From the NCBI GenBank assembly GCA_030834895.1, contig JAUQXA010000018.1:248001-312000 (forward strand): DNA of 64,000 nt. Reading direction: 5' to 3'. The position numbers and the translations under genes are program-made. This DNA comes from Anaerolineales bacterium. Its GTDB lineage: Bacteria > Chloroflexota > Anaerolineae > Anaerolineales > Villigracilaceae. Positions 9,283-19,159 of this stretch are shown in pieces. Position 1 is the stretch's first letter, and every line of letters starts with the position of its first letter. The notes under the pieces were generated by a model. That model did not search any database. It was not told the origin of the DNA and saw only the letters and a list, made by a program, of their open reading frames with translations.

Positions 9283-9309
9283 TGTAAACGGTTACTGTAA
9301 ACGGTTACA
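9283..9309. promoter_or_regulatory. Two abutting LacI-type operators (TGTAAACGGTTACW)
   Basis: The 13-bp unit TGTAAACGGTTAC occurs twice in direct repeat (9283-9295, 9296-9308). Each is an imperfect palindrome centred on CG, similar to LacI/CcpA-family sites. They end 10 bases before the ATG of the second LacI gene, so a bound protein would block its transcription or early elongation. Confidence 0.78.
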
Positions 9310-9319
9310 TTCCGAAACT

Positions 9320-10342
9320 ATGACCAGACGCTCTTCTTCCGTCACTATCCGTGATGTGGCTCGGCAGGCAAATGTCTCCGTTGCCACAGTGAGCCGTTAT
9401 ATCAACCAAAACGCACCGGTTTCTCTTGAAGTTGCGAATCGGTTGAATAAGGTCATGACCGATTTAAGGTATGTCCCCCATGCTGCGGCCCGTCATCTGG
9501 CATCCAGAAAGACCCGGGTGGTGGGACTCCTCCTCAACAACCTACATAACGATTTTTTTGTCCCGCTTTTGAACGGTATAGAAGCTGTCGTCCGCCAAAA
9601 AGGATATAACCTGATTGTGGCCACCTATCATGTTGGCAGCCGGGACCAGATGAACCCACCCATTGGACCACATAACACTGACGGATTATTGGTCTTTTCA
9701 GATGGATTGTTCGACGAGGATCTGGTAAACCTGAACGCAAGCGGTTTTCCCATGGTTTTGGTTCACCGAACCCCGCCCCCCTTCCTGACCATCCCCAGCG
9801 TCACTGTTGAAAATGTGGAAGCCACCCATAAACTGGTGAACCATCTTATTCAGGCGCACGGAAGAAGGCGGATCATGTTCCTGCGGGGCCCCGCTTATCA
9901 GGAGGATTCCACCAAACGGGAAATGGGATATAAGTCTGCGCTACAGGCTAATGGTATCCCTTTCGATGAGAGTTTGGTGATTAATGGAGATTTCGAACGC
10001 GACATCGCCTATCAGGCCATGGATCATTTCCTTGGCAATGACAGGCGGATCGCGTTCGATGCTGTATTTACCGGTGATGACGACGCGGCCATCGGAGTCC
10101 TCAAGGCATTGCAACAGCATGGATTGAGGGTGCCTGAGGACGTTTCCGTGATTGGGTTTGACGATCTTGGGTTTGCTGCCCTCCTCAATCCTCCACTTAC
10201 CACTGTGCGGGCGCCAACCGAATTGGTGGGACGAATTGCCACTGAAAACTTATTTGGACTCCTGGAAAATCATCCGACGGATGAAGTGTTTATCCTGCCG
10301 ACGGAGGTCATTTACCGCCGTTCTTGTGGATGTGAGTCGTGA
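9320..10342 (+). CDS. LacI-family repressor 2 (TGTAAACGGTTACA operators)
   Basis: The 340-residue protein has a LacI helix-turn-helix (VTIRDVARQANVSVATVSRY), a hinge (PHAAARHLASRKT) and a sugar-binding effector domain (FDAVFTGDDDAAIGVLKAL, VSVIGFDDLGF), ending with the RRSCGC tail common in this family. The ATG at 9320 is only 10 bases after the tandem operators and has no strong Shine-Dalgarno. It is probably the regulator of the large transporter-glycosidase cluster that starts 103 bases downstream, as well as of itself. Its recognition helix and its operators differ from those of the neighbouring LacI protein, so the two should not cross-regulate. Confidence 0.92.
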   Translation: MTRRSSSVTIRDVARQANVSVATVSRYINQNAPVSLEVANRLNKVMTDLRYVPHAAARHLASRKTRVVGLLLNNLHNDFFVPLLNGIEAVVRQKGYNLIVATYHVGSRDQMNPPIGPHNTDGLLVFSDGLFDEDLVNLNASGFPMVLVHRTPPPFLTIPSVTVENVEATHKLVNHLIQAHGRRRIMFLRGPAYQEDSTKREMGYKSALQANGIPFDESLVINGDFERDIAYQAMDHFLGNDRRIAFDAVFTGDDDAAIGVLKALQQHGLRVPEDVSVIGFDDLGFAALLNPPLTTVRAPTELVGRIATENLFGLLENHPTDEVFILPTEVIYRRSCGCES

Positions 10343-10358
10343 GCGTAGAAACATACCG

Positions 10359-10369
10359 AAAGGAGGTGA
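10359..10369 (+). promoter_or_regulatory. Extended Shine-Dalgarno-like sequence without an ORF
   Basis: AAAGGAGGTGA is complementary to most of the 16S rRNA 3' end, yet no plausible start codon follows at the usual distance; the next gene starts at 10446 with its own GAGGAG. The same element occurs 173-195 bases before the other two ABC binding-protein genes (37982, 45801). Confidence 0.5.
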
Positions 10370-10445
10370 AACCCTTCCCTAGTTTCCATTTTCATTCACT
10401 ACACACTGTCAATTCCAAATTTCTAGTATGAGGAGAAATCTCACC

Positions 10446-12353
10446 ATGAAAAAACTTTTGTACGTTCTGTCCCTCTTGGTCATTGCATCGATGATGCTTA
10501 CGGCCTGTGGAACCCCCGCTACGGAAGCCCCTGCTGCCACTGAAGCGCCCGCTGCCGAGGCCCCTGCTGCCACTGAGGCGCCCGCTGCCACTGAAGCCCC
10601 TGCCGCTGAAGGTCCGGCTGATCCGAATGCTCTGCCCCGCAATGAGACCCTGTATTTCAATGGTTTCCAATGGGGAGCGATTAAGGGTTGGAATCCATAC
10701 TCTTCCGACATGAATAATGCGATGGCTGTTGTCGACGGCGCCAACAACGCCAGTGCCCGCGTCACCATGTTCGAAACCCCGTATATGTACAACATGCTCG
10801 ATGGCAAGCAGTATCCTCTGCTGGCTGACGGTGATTACACATGGAACGCGGACATGACCGAAGTCACGTTCAAGATCAAAGCTGCCGCAAAGTGGAGCGA
10901 TGGCACCCCGGTGACCGCTGATGATGTTGCCTACACCTGGGCTACTCATCTTAAGTATGAAACCACAAACGGCGCTGCTTACAAGGATTACATCGATACC
11001 GTCGAAGCAGTCGATCCCCAGACAGTGTTGATCAAGGCCAAATTGAATGCGGAAGGAAAAGCTGCGAATCCTTTGCAGGTTGCTGCCTACCTCAGCAATA
11101 TCTATGTTGCCCAGAAAGCCTGGACGGAAACGCTGGAAGCGCGCGTTGGTGACGATAAGACTGCTTTCAAATCCGACGCTGCTGAAGATGCAGTTGGCTC
11201 CGGTCCTTACACCAAATACTATGCTGACGATCAGAAACTTGTCTTGATTCGTGATGACAACTACTGGGGTCAGGATGCCTCCATGTGGGGCAAGCTGCCT
11301 GTTCCGAAGTATCTGGCGCACACGATCTTTGCCGATAATAATGCCGGTCTTGTCGCTTTGAAAGCCGGTGAGGTGGACGTCAGCCAGCAGTTCAATGCCA
11401 ATGTTCAGGACCTGTGGCTGAAGGACAACCTGCCCGTCTCCACCTACCTGCCAGAGGCTCCATATATGGTTGCCGCCAGCCTCCCAACCGCCTACTTCAA
11501 CTTGAAGTCCTATGGTTTGGATAACGTTGCTGTCCGCAAGGCCATTGCCATGGCTGTCGACTATGACACGATCATTGCCAACGCGATGACCAACCAATCC
11601 CCGACCTTCACCCAGGTTCCGCGCTCAGTGATGAACCCCACTGACGGTGAACAGGCTCTGTATGACCATGACGTTGTCAAGGACCTGCAATGGACCGGAA
11701 ATGACATCGAAGGCGCCAAGGCATTGCTCGACGAAGCTGGAATCAAAGACACCGATGGCGATGGCTGGCGCGAGCTCGATGGAAAGAAACTTTCCTACAA
11801 GGCTCTCTGCCCCAACGGGTGGTCTGACTGGCAGGCCGCCATTGAGATCGTCGCTGCCGCTGGACAGAAGATCGGTATCGATATCACGACCGAATTCCCC
11901 GAATGGTCAGTTTATCAGACCGTTTTCACCGATGCAACGGTGAACAACTATGACATCTTCATGGTGTGGAGCAATGGCGCTGGCCCGACCAATCCATGGG
12001 GACGTGTCCGCCAGTTGATGAGCTCAGAATTCGTCGGTACCACAGGCAACTGGAACGGCAACTGGGGTGGCTACAGCAATCCTGAAGCCGACAAGATCAT
12101 TGCCGCAATCCCCAACGAGACCGATCCTGCCAAGCTGAAGGAACTCTACACGGAAGCAACCAAGATCTACCTGACCGATGTTCCTTCCTTCTCACTCATG
12201 TACCGCCCCGATCTGTTCCACACTGTGAACGAATCTGTGTGGACGAACTTCCCGGCAGTGGATGATGGCAGCAATCCGCCCATCCCGCCGACCGACATGG
12301 TCAACGGCTATGGCGTTGCAGGCCTGTACAACCTTGAGCTGGTAAATCCGTAA
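10446..12353 (+). CDS. Oligopeptide-type ABC substrate-binding lipoprotein (SBP family 5), probable oligosaccharide binder
   Basis: The 635-residue protein starts with a lipoprotein signal ([21 protein letters not shown], lipid Cys at 21) and a linker of repeated PAATEA units (residues about 25-55) before the mature domain. From about residue 65 it matches SBP family 5 ([28 protein letters not shown]). The start is the ATG at 10446, preceded by GAGGAG; an upstream in-frame ATG at 10428 overlaps that site. Family members bind peptides, but in Thermotoga several bind cello- or manno-oligosaccharides. Here the downstream GH2, GH3, GH94 and GH1 genes favour an oligosaccharide. Followed by a strong hairpin and then its two permeases and two ATPases. 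Confidence 0.92.
   Translation: MKKLLYVLSLLVIASMMLTACGTPATEAPAATEAPAAEAPAATEAPAATEAPAAEGPADPNALPRNETLYFNGFQWGAIKGWNPYSSDMNNAMAVVDGANNASARVTMFETPYMYNMLDGKQYPLLADGDYTWNADMTEVTFKIKAAAKWSDGTPVTADDVAYTWATHLKYETTNGAAYKDYIDTVEAVDPQTVLIKAKLNAEGKAANPLQVAAYLSNIYVAQKAWTETLEARVGDDKTAFKSDAAEDAVGSGPYTKYYADDQKLVLIRDDNYWGQDASMWGKLPVPKYLAHTIFADNNAGLVALKAGEVDVSQQFNANVQDLWLKDNLPVSTYLPEAPYMVAASLPTAYFNLKSYGLDNVAVRKAIAMAVDYDTIIANAMTNQSPTFTQVPRSVMNPTDGEQALYDHDVVKDLQWTGNDIEGAKALLDEAGIKDTDGDGWRELDGKKLSYKALCPNGWSDWQAAIEIVAAAGQKIGIDITTEFPEWSVYQTVFTDATVNNYDIFMVWSNGAGPTNPWGRVRQLMSSEFVGTTGNWNGNWGGYSNPEADKIIAAIPNETDPAKLKELYTEATKIYLTDVPSFSLMYRPDLFHTVNESVWTNFPAVDDGSNPPIPPTDMVNGYGVAGLYNLELVNP
10525..10617 (+). repeat. Tandem repeats coding the PAATEA linker
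   Basis: About five copies of an 18-base-like unit (coding Glu-Ala-Pro-Ala-Ala-Thr) with silent differences run from 10525 to 10617. They form the spacer between lipid anchor and binding domain, and their high similarity creates a long but meaningless antisense frame. Confidence 0.7.
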
Positions 12354-12367
12354 GCGATAGTTTAGTA

Positions 12368-12406
12368 AAACAGCCATGTTCCGCAAACGCCGGAACATGG
12401 CTGTTT
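12368..12406 (+). terminator. Strong hairpin after the binding-protein gene
   Basis: A 16-bp perfect stem (12368-12383 / 12391-12406) with a 7-nt loop lies 15 bases behind the stop. A short AT-rich stretch rather than a long T-run follows. It probably acts as a partial terminator or 3' stabiliser that leaves more binding-protein mRNA than permease mRNA. Confidence 0.75.
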
Positions 12407-12432
12407 GATATATAATTGCCGCGAGGTGACAA

Positions 12433-13437
12433 TTGAAAGGATACCGAAAGTATTTCGCCACAAAACTGGCGTGGTTTTTTATCACTTTGGTTTTTGCGTT
12501 CATACTGAATTTTGTTCTACCACGCTTGATGCCGGGAGATCCAGTGGCTGTCATCACACAAAGAGTTGCCGCGGGTATGACGAGTCAGGCGGGGATTCAA
12601 CAGGTCTATAACCAATACGCGGAACTATTCGGCACCAACAGACCCATGTACGAACAATTTTTTCTCTATGTGAGAAATGCAATACGGGGCGATTTTGGCA
12701 CCTCATTCAGCCAATATCCCAGACCGGTGGCAGATATCGTCAAGTCATCGATCTGGTGGACAGTTTGTCTACAGTTCCCGGCGATCATCGTTGGCTGGAT
12801 TATTGGGAATGCGCTCGGCGCGTTGTCCGCCTATCTCAAGGGGAGTTTCGATAAGGTTCTCATGCCCGTTAGTATTTTTATAAGTAACTTACCGGCATTT
12901 GGCATGGCGGTCATTTTGCTGGTCATTTTTGGAATCGAGCTAAAGTGGTTCCCAACCTCGGGTGGATATGGGTTTGACCTGATCCCCAATTTCAGTTATG
13001 CATTTATTTGGTCTGTGATCATCCATTATCAATTGCCGTTCTGGTCGATCGTGTTGATTGCGATTGGCGGCCAGGCGATCGGCATGCGTTCCATGGCCAT
13101 CTATGAGTTGAATGCGGATTACGTAAAGTACAGCCGTTTCATGGGAATCAAGGACCGCAAGATCATCGGTTATGTATTCCGAAATGCTATGCTTCCACAG
13201 GTTACGGGCTTGGCATTATCGATTGGCACCATGGTCAGCGGCGCGCTGGTGGCGGAGATCATCTTCAGCTATCCGGGGCTTGGTTCCACCATCCTGACAG
13301 CAGTATTGGGCCGGGATTATCCGCTGATCTCGGCAACCACATTGATCATCACATTGATGGCGCTGATTGCGAACTTCCTCATTGAAATTTTGTACGGTTT
13401 TATTGACCCGCGCATTAAGACGGCGCAGGCGGATTAG
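12433..13437 (+). CDS. ABC transporter permease, DppB type
   Basis: This 334-residue inner-membrane protein has the DppB/OppB pattern: an N-terminal helix ([23 protein letters not shown]), a periplasmic loop, then five helices with the EAA loop ([21 protein letters not shown]) facing the ATPases. The start is TTG at 12433, supported by GAGGTGA at 12423-12429. It pairs with the DppC-type permease 14 bases downstream and belongs with the family-5 binding protein. Substrate is inferred as cello- or manno-oligosaccharide from the glycosidase genes that follow. Confidence 0.9.
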   Translation: MKGYRKYFATKLAWFFITLVFAFILNFVLPRLMPGDPVAVITQRVAAGMTSQAGIQQVYNQYAELFGTNRPMYEQFFLYVRNAIRGDFGTSFSQYPRPVADIVKSSIWWTVCLQFPAIIVGWIIGNALGALSAYLKGSFDKVLMPVSIFISNLPAFGMAVILLVIFGIELKWFPTSGGYGFDLIPNFSYAFIWSVIIHYQLPFWSIVLIAIGGQAIGMRSMAIYELNADYVKYSRFMGIKDRKIIGYVFRNAMLPQVTGLALSIGTMVSGALVAEIIFSYPGLGSTILTAVLGRDYPLISATTLIITLMALIANFLIEILYGFIDPRIKTAQAD

Positions 13438-13451
13438 GCAGAGATGCTGTT

Positions 13452-14702
13452 ATGAAACATACCCTTCAACAAGTTTTTCGTTCCGGCAAATTTGTTTTTG
13501 GTTTCTCCATTTTTATGGGACTGCTGTTGATCGTGATTGTTTATCCGTTGATCGTTACAAATCCCCCATTGCAGATCATCGGACAGGGCACCTTCTTCGA
13601 ACCTGGAATCTATGTGAGTGTTTATGACAGTATTGGCGCGGACCCCTACATACTTAATCTGGATGATGCCGCCGCAAAACGAATCGCCCTAAAATTGGGC
13701 GACCAGGAACGCCTTGACATCAAGGAATGGCTCCTGGCAGACGGCATTCCTGAAAGCGAGATCGATATCACAGATACTGAAAAACTCTTGGATCAGTGGG
13801 TTAATAATTATGACCCCAAGATAAAGATCAAAGGAATGACCAACGCCAAGCGGCAATACTATGTCAGGCTTAATGACTCGCTCAAGGGAATTCTCTCAAC
13901 GGAGGGGGCGATTATTGCAATGAAAAACCAGCAAACGGCTGTCCTTGAGGAGATAGGAGTTGTTGAACAATCTGATTATGTGAATATCAGCAAACTGCCG
14001 AATGTACGGGTATTGCCGCTGGGAACCGATAATTTCGGCCGAGATATGCTGACCGAGTTGATTTCGGCGACCGGCACATCCATGAAGCTCGGTTTTGTCG
14101 CGGGCATCATAGCAACCCTGATCGGTTTGACCCTGGGATTGCTGGCAGGTTATCTCGGCGGCGTGGTGGATGACATCATTATGTTCTTCACAAATCTCTT
14201 TACCGTCATCCCCAGCTTTGTGTTGTTGATCTTGATTTCATTCAGCATCGGGCAGGAACAACGCGGCGTTGTCACGATCGCAGTGGTAATCGGGTTGACT
14301 TCCTGGTATTGGACTACCAGGGCAGTGCGAGCGCAAGTGATTTCACTGCGCAATCGCGACCACGTTAATCTGTCGAAACTGTCTGGACATTCAATCGCCC
14401 ACATCATCATCGCAGATATTCTGCCTTACATCGCTTCTTATGTCGTCATGGCGCTGATTCTGCAGATTTCCGCGGGTATCCTGGTGGAGGCTGGGTTGTC
14501 GATCATTGGGTTAGGACCTAGAACCACCGAGGTGCCAACATTGGGCTTGATGATGCAATGGGCCATGATCTATTCGGCACATCTGCTCGGGAAATGGTGG
14601 GCGTATTTTCCTGTGATTGTGGTCATTGCCCTGATTACATTCTCGCTGAATTTGATGAATACAGGTCTCGATCAAGTATTCAATCCAGCACTGAGAGACT
14701 AG
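13452..14702 (+). CDS. ABC transporter permease, DppC type with a large extracytoplasmic insertion
   Basis: The C-terminal part (from about residue 188: [13 protein letters not shown], then helices and the EAA-loop region [20 protein letters not shown]) is an ordinary DppC/OppC permease. The family is usually about 280-310 residues; this one has 416. The extra length is a hydrophilic segment at about 55-182, between the first helix (about 14-36) and the conserved GTDxFGRD motif. It is rich in charged residues, helix-like, without cysteines. By topology it should lie outside the membrane, where the binding protein docks. It is between the DppB-type gene and the ATPases in one operon. Confidence 0.88.
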   Translation: MKHTLQQVFRSGKFVFGFSIFMGLLLIVIVYPLIVTNPPLQIIGQGTFFEPGIYVSVYDSIGADPYILNLDDAAAKRIALKLGDQERLDIKEWLLADGIPESEIDITDTEKLLDQWVNNYDPKIKIKGMTNAKRQYYVRLNDSLKGILSTEGAIIAMKNQQTAVLEEIGVVEQSDYVNISKLPNVRVLPLGTDNFGRDMLTELISATGTSMKLGFVAGIIATLIGLTLGLLAGYLGGVVDDIIMFFTNLFTVIPSFVLLILISFSIGQEQRGVVTIAVVIGLTSWYWTTRAVRAQVISLRNRDHVNLSKLSGHSIAHIIIADILPYIASYVVMALILQISAGILVEAGLSIIGLGPRTTEVPTLGLMMQWAMIYSAHLLGKWWAYFPVIVVIALITFSLNLMNTGLDQVFNPALRD

Positions 14703-14711
14703 GTGATTGAT

Positions 14712-15737
14712 ATGTCAAAAGTAATGTTAGAGGTTAGAGAACTAACGACAAAGTACATTACCCGCTTTGGGGAGGATGTTTATGCTGTTGACCACGTTTC
14801 CCTGAAGGTCGAAGAAGGGAAGTCACTGGGAATTGCCGGAGAATCCGGCTGCGGAAAATCGACGCTGGCGCTCAGCCTGATGGGCTATTACTTCCCTCCG
14901 CTGCACTATATGAGCGGCGATATCATCATCGATGGAAAAAATATTTCGGGGATGAATCCGGATGACATTCGCAAATCGGTCCTCGGGACGGAGATTTCCT
15001 ATATCCCCCAGTCTGCGATGAACGCGCTCAACCCCACCCAGAAGATCATCCACTTTATCGAGGACGTAATTCATGCGCATGATGAATACGTCCCCCCGGC
15101 GGAGGTTTATGACCTTGCCAAAGGATTTTTTGAATCCGTGGGGCTTTCAGCAGATGTACTGCAAAAATACTCTGTTGAACTTTCCGGCGGCATGAAACAG
15201 CGTACGGTGATCGCAGTATCATCAATTCTTTTTCCAAAAGTCCTGATTGCAGATGAGCCTTCCTCCGCACTCGATGTCACTTCGCAGAAGATGGTCATCA
15301 AGATGCTGAAGTATTTGATGGAAAAGAAACTCATCAAATCGATGATCTTCATCACGCATGAGCTTCCGCTTCTTTACAACGTGACCGACGATATTATGGT
15401 CATGTATGCAGGGCAGATCGTGGAAAAGGGCACCGCGGATGAGGTCGTATTCGATCCGCTCCATCCGTACGCCAAAGGTCTGATGGGCTCGATTATTGTG
15501 CCTGAAGACGGCTTGCGGGGTGTCGAGCTAACATCCATCCCCGGGGTGCCACCCAATCTAAAAAAACCACCTACTGGCTGCCGGTTTGCCGAGCGCTGCA
15601 AATACGTTCGCCCGGAATGCCAGTCTAGTTCCGTCCCTCTTCGTGATATCGGTGGCGGCCGCGCCTATCGCTGCATCCTGTCGGAAAAAGAACTAAGGGA
15701 AACTTACGCGAAGGAGACAAAGAAAAATGTCAGATGA
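14712..15737 (+). CDS. ABC transporter ATPase, DppD type
   Basis: The 341-residue cytoplasmic ATPase has Walker A (GESGCGKST), the Q-loop ([12 protein letters not shown]), signature (ELSGGMKQR), Walker B ([13 protein letters not shown]) and switch histidine (FITHE). The C-terminal extension with [11 protein letters not shown] is the oligopeptide/dipeptide-type tail. The first in-frame start is GTG at 14703, but the ATG at 14712 has AGGTGA at the right spacing. It powers the transporter together with the DppF-type protein, whose gene overlaps its end by 11 bases. Confidence 0.92.
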   Translation: MSKVMLEVRELTTKYITRFGEDVYAVDHVSLKVEEGKSLGIAGESGCGKSTLALSLMGYYFPPLHYMSGDIIIDGKNISGMNPDDIRKSVLGTEISYIPQSAMNALNPTQKIIHFIEDVIHAHDEYVPPAEVYDLAKGFFESVGLSADVLQKYSVELSGGMKQRTVIAVSSILFPKVLIADEPSSALDVTSQKMVIKMLKYLMEKKLIKSMIFITHELPLLYNVTDDIMVMYAGQIVEKGTADEVVFDPLHPYAKGLMGSIIVPEDGLRGVELTSIPGVPPNLKKPPTGCRFAERCKYVRPECQSSSVPLRDIGGGRAYRCILSEKELRETYAKETKKNVR

Positions 15738-16539
15738 AAAAAAATTATGCCTGAGCGGTTCAGGACTTACCAAGGTGTTTGGGTTAGGCCGCCAGAAAAC
15801 CGTGGCTGTCGACCATGTGGACTTTAATTTCTATGAAAGTGAAATCGTCTCGATCGTGGGCGAATCGGGCAGCGGAAAGACCACTTTGGCGAAGATGCTT
15901 TTGGGGCTGATCAACCCCACCGAAGGCGAGGTTTACTTCCAGGGACAGAAGCGTGATATCAGCACCCACTGGAAGAAGCAGGAATATTGGAAGAACATTC
16001 AAGCCATCTTTCAGGACCCATTCTCTTCGTACAATATATTTAACAAGATCGATACCGTCCTTTTGGATTGCATTTACATGCGCGGCGGACGAAGGCTTCC
16101 GCGCGAGAAAAAAGTGGAATTGATGACGGAAGCGTGCAGCTTTGTCAACTTGAAATTCGAGGAGTTGACCAACAAGTATCCTTTCGAGCTTTCCGGCGGA
16201 CAGATGCAGCGCCTGATGATTGCCCGCATCTTCCTGTTGAAGCCCAAGATCCTGCTGGCCGATGAACCGACCTCGATGATCGACGCCTGTTCACGTTCGA
16301 CCATCCTGAGCATGCTGATGAAACTGGTCTATGAAACCGGGATGACGCTTATTTTCATCACCCATGATCTTGGACTGGCGTATTATGTTTCCGACAGCAT
16401 ATACATTATGGAGCATGGAAAATTCGTCGAAAGCGGACCTCCCGATGAGGTGATTCTACATCCGAAAGAGGCATACACCCAGCGCCTGCTCAGTGATGTT
16501 CCAAAGCTCCATGCAGAATGGGACCTCTCGACTGTGTAA
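15727..16539 (+). CDS. ABC transporter ATPase, DppF type
   Basis: This 270-residue ATPase shows Walker A (GESGSGKTT), signature ([14 protein letters not shown]), Walker B ([13 protein letters not shown]) and switch histidine (IFITHD). It is the shorter partner of the heterodimeric ATPase pair of oligopeptide-type importers. Its start overlaps the DppD-type gene by 11 bases, which implies translational coupling. AAGGAGA lies upstream of the ATG at normal distance. The GH2 mannosidase gene begins a few dozen bases downstream, tying transport to intracellular cleavage. Confidence 0.92.
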   Translation: MSDEKKLCLSGSGLTKVFGLGRQKTVAVDHVDFNFYESEIVSIVGESGSGKTTLAKMLLGLINPTEGEVYFQGQKRDISTHWKKQEYWKNIQAIFQDPFSSYNIFNKIDTVLLDCIYMRGGRRLPREKKVELMTEACSFVNLKFEELTNKYPFELSGGQMQRLMIARIFLLKPKILLADEPTSMIDACSRSTILSMLMKLVYETGMTLIFITHDLGLAYYVSDSIYIMEHGKFVESGPPDEVILHPKEAYTQRLLSDVPKLHAEWDLSTV

Positions 16540-16575
16540 TGGATGCCTTCGTTTCAGTCATTCCAGAATACAATA

Positions 16576-19068
16576 ATGAAAATTCAATCCTTGACGGGTA
16601 AGTGGCAATTTCAGAAAGTGGGAGGGGAGGAATGGTTACCAGCAACTATACCGGGTGGTGTCCATACAGACCTTATGGCAAGCGGGCACATTCCGGATCC
16701 ATTTGTTGCCGATAATGAGAAACGTGTCCAGTGGGTCGCAGAGTCCGATTGGGTGTATCGGACCAGTTTTGCCTGCACAGACGAATTGTTTGCCGAAGAA
16801 AAGGTTTTTCTCGTTTGTGATGGGTTGGATACACTGGCGACAGTTGTTCTCAACCGCCATGAGCTTGGCCACACGGACAACATGTTCCGCCGGTATCAAT
16901 GGGAAGTCAAGTCATTATTAAATGCACAAGGTGTCAATGACTTAACCATCACATTCTCATCGCCGGTTAAATTTGCGGCGGAACAGCAAGCCATTCGCCC
17001 TCTGCCGGGTGTCCCTCAGGCAATTCCCGGTGGGCCGCATCTGCGTAAAGCCCCATGTCAGTTTGGCTGGGACTGGGGGCCACAACTCCCGCCGATTGGT
17101 GTTTGGAAAGACATCCGCTTGGAAGGCTATAGCAGAGCGCGCCTTGAGGAGGTTCATCTCCGCCAGGATCATGTCGGCGGGCAGGTCACAGTCAAATCCC
17201 GGATTGTTATCGAGCGTTGGAGTAATGCGTCGCTCGCCGCGGTAGTACGTATCACGGCGCCAGATGGTGAAGTTATCGAAAAGAAAGTTGGAATACCTGA
17301 CCGGGGTGAGGTGATTGTGGAGGTGCCGATCTCCAGTCCTGAGCTTTGGTGGCCCAACGGCTATGGCGGACAGCCACTGTATCAGGTGGACGTGTCACTT
17401 GTGTCGGCTGATTCTTCCGGGACAGCCCCTTTGGACCTGCGTTCCTATCAACTTGGATTGCGTACGATTGAACTGAGTCAACAGGAAGACCAGTGGGGAC
17501 GTTCCTTCGTCTTTGTGGTCAACAACGTCCCGATCTTTGCCAAAGGTTCCAATTGGATTCCGGCTGATTCCTTCCCCACGCAGATCACGGATGTGCATTT
17601 GGAAAGCCTCATTCGTTCGGCGGTTGAGACACACCAGAATATGTTGCGCGTCTGGGGCGGCGGTTTTTACGAGGATGAACGCTTCTATGATCTATGCGAC
17701 CGTTATGGCATCCTGGTCTGGCAGGAATTTATCTTCTCATGCAGCGTCTATCCATTGGACTCCCCGGAATTTCTTGAAAACGTCAACAGGGAAGTGGTTG
17801 AGAATATCCGCCGTCTGCGCCATCGGGCCAGTCTGGCGTTGTGGTGTGGCAATAATGAGATGGAATGGGGCTGGGTGGAGTGGAATTGGAAACGGCCCGA
17901 CCTTGAGGAATTGAAGACCGCCTATGATCGGTTTTTTCACCATACACTGCCTGAATGGTGCCAGACCGAAGATCCCGATCACTCTTATTGGCCCAGTTCT
18001 CCCTCTTCCAACACCCCGTTTGTGGATCCGAATGGACAGAGGCAGGGAGATGCGCATTATTGGGATGTATGGCATGGGAGGAAACCCTTTACTTCTTATC
18101 GTGACCAATATCCGCGGTTCATGAGTGAGTTTGGCTTTCAGGCACTTCCACCCCTAGCGACCATCCGCACCTATGCGGATGAATTCGAGTGGAACATGAC
18201 TTCCTACATCATGGAGCAGCATCAGAAAAATGCCAGTGGCAATTCCCTGATGGTCGGACAAATGCTGGATACCTTCCGGTTGCCTAGGGATTTTAACTCG
18301 CTGGTATATCTAAGTATGGTGCTCCAGGCAGAGGGCATTCGCTATGGTGTGGAGCATTGGCGGCGTCATCCTGACCGCGTTGCCGGAACCCTGTACTGGC
18401 AGCTCAACGATTGCTGGCCGGTTGCCTCTTGGTCCAGCCTGGATTACTTCGGGCGTTGGAAGGCACTGCACTACGCCGCACGTCGCTTCTATTCACCGCT
18501 GATGCTTTCCATCGAAGACAAACCTCCCAAACAGGGAGTGTATATTACCAATGACCTGCTCGATCCTTGGGAGGGAAAAGTACACTGGTCGCTTGAGACC
18601 TTCGCTGGCGATGTCCTAACCTCGGGGCAGGTGCCGGTAATGGCGGCCCCACAAGCTGCAACCCACGTGTGCGAGCTTGATTTTTCCGATCGCATCTCGG
18701 ATGACAACATCCGCTCACTGGTTTTCGTTGCCGAACTGTACCAGGGGGAACGGCTTGTAACACGACAAACGTCAGGATTTGCTCCGATCAAGCATTTATC
18801 CCTGGTCGACCCGGAAATGACCGCAAAGCTGCGCAGCGAAAAAGGCCAATTGATCGTTGAGTTGACGTCCAAATCTCTGGCACTCCTGGTGGAGCTGTCT
18901 TTGGAAGGCGCCAACGTTGTCTTCAGCGATAACTATTTCAACCTGCCTGCTGGTCGGACGGCTGTGATTTCCTGTCCGTTGCCTGCCGGTTGGAAGGTAA
19001 GCCAGGCGCGAAAAGCGTTTCGCCTTCGTTCCGTCTACGATTCTTATTCACACGGCGTTGAAAGCTAA
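16576..19068 (+). CDS. GH2 beta-mannosidase
   Basis: The enzyme removes non-reducing beta-mannose residues. The N-terminal text (LTGKWQF, PATIPGGVHTDLMASG, IPDPFVADNE, WVYRTSF) is characteristic of GH2 mannosidases, as opposed to galactosidases. From the ATG at 16576 it has 830 residues: sugar-binding jelly roll, immunoglobulin-like domain (about 185-290), catalytic barrel (about 300-640) with acid/base E428 (GNNEMEW) and nucleophile E518 (MSEFGFQ), then C-terminal beta domains. An alternative ATG at 16543, 3 bases after the previous stop, would add 11 residues; neither has a clear Shine-Dalgarno. No signal peptide is present, so it cuts imported manno-oligosaccharides, probably feeding hexoses alongside the GH130 phosphorylase. 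Confidence 0.92.
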   Translation: MKIQSLTGKWQFQKVGGEEWLPATIPGGVHTDLMASGHIPDPFVADNEKRVQWVAESDWVYRTSFACTDELFAEEKVFLVCDGLDTLATVVLNRHELGHTDNMFRRYQWEVKSLLNAQGVNDLTITFSSPVKFAAEQQAIRPLPGVPQAIPGGPHLRKAPCQFGWDWGPQLPPIGVWKDIRLEGYSRARLEEVHLRQDHVGGQVTVKSRIVIERWSNASLAAVVRITAPDGEVIEKKVGIPDRGEVIVEVPISSPELWWPNGYGGQPLYQVDVSLVSADSSGTAPLDLRSYQLGLRTIELSQQEDQWGRSFVFVVNNVPIFAKGSNWIPADSFPTQITDVHLESLIRSAVETHQNMLRVWGGGFYEDERFYDLCDRYGILVWQEFIFSCSVYPLDSPEFLENVNREVVENIRRLRHRASLALWCGNNEMEWGWVEWNWKRPDLEELKTAYDRFFHHTLPEWCQTEDPDHSYWPSSPSSNTPFVDPNGQRQGDAHYWDVWHGRKPFTSYRDQYPRFMSEFGFQALPPLATIRTYADEFEWNMTSYIMEQHQKNASGNSLMVGQMLDTFRLPRDFNSLVYLSMVLQAEGIRYGVEHWRRHPDRVAGTLYWQLNDCWPVASWSSLDYFGRWKALHYAARRFYSPLMLSIEDKPPKQGVYITNDLLDPWEGKVHWSLETFAGDVLTSGQVPVMAAPQAATHVCELDFSDRISDDNIRSLVFVAELYQGERLVTRQTSGFAPIKHLSLVDPEMTAKLRSEKGQLIVELTSKSLALLVELSLEGANVVFSDNYFNLPAGRTAVISCPLPAGWKVSQARKAFRLRSVYDSYSHGVES

Positions 19069-19159
19069 ATGCTTTCAATTGCCAAATCATCACCATTCAA
19101 TATTACTCTGATCTCCTGCCTGTAGATTGCAGGTCGCGGGATTGATAGATAGGAGCTAT

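Noticed and set aside
10392..11597. A 401-codon minus-strand frame with Gly/Ser/Arg repeats
   Set aside because: It is antisense to the clear family-5 binding protein; the repeats mirror the PAATEA linker and no ribosome site is present.
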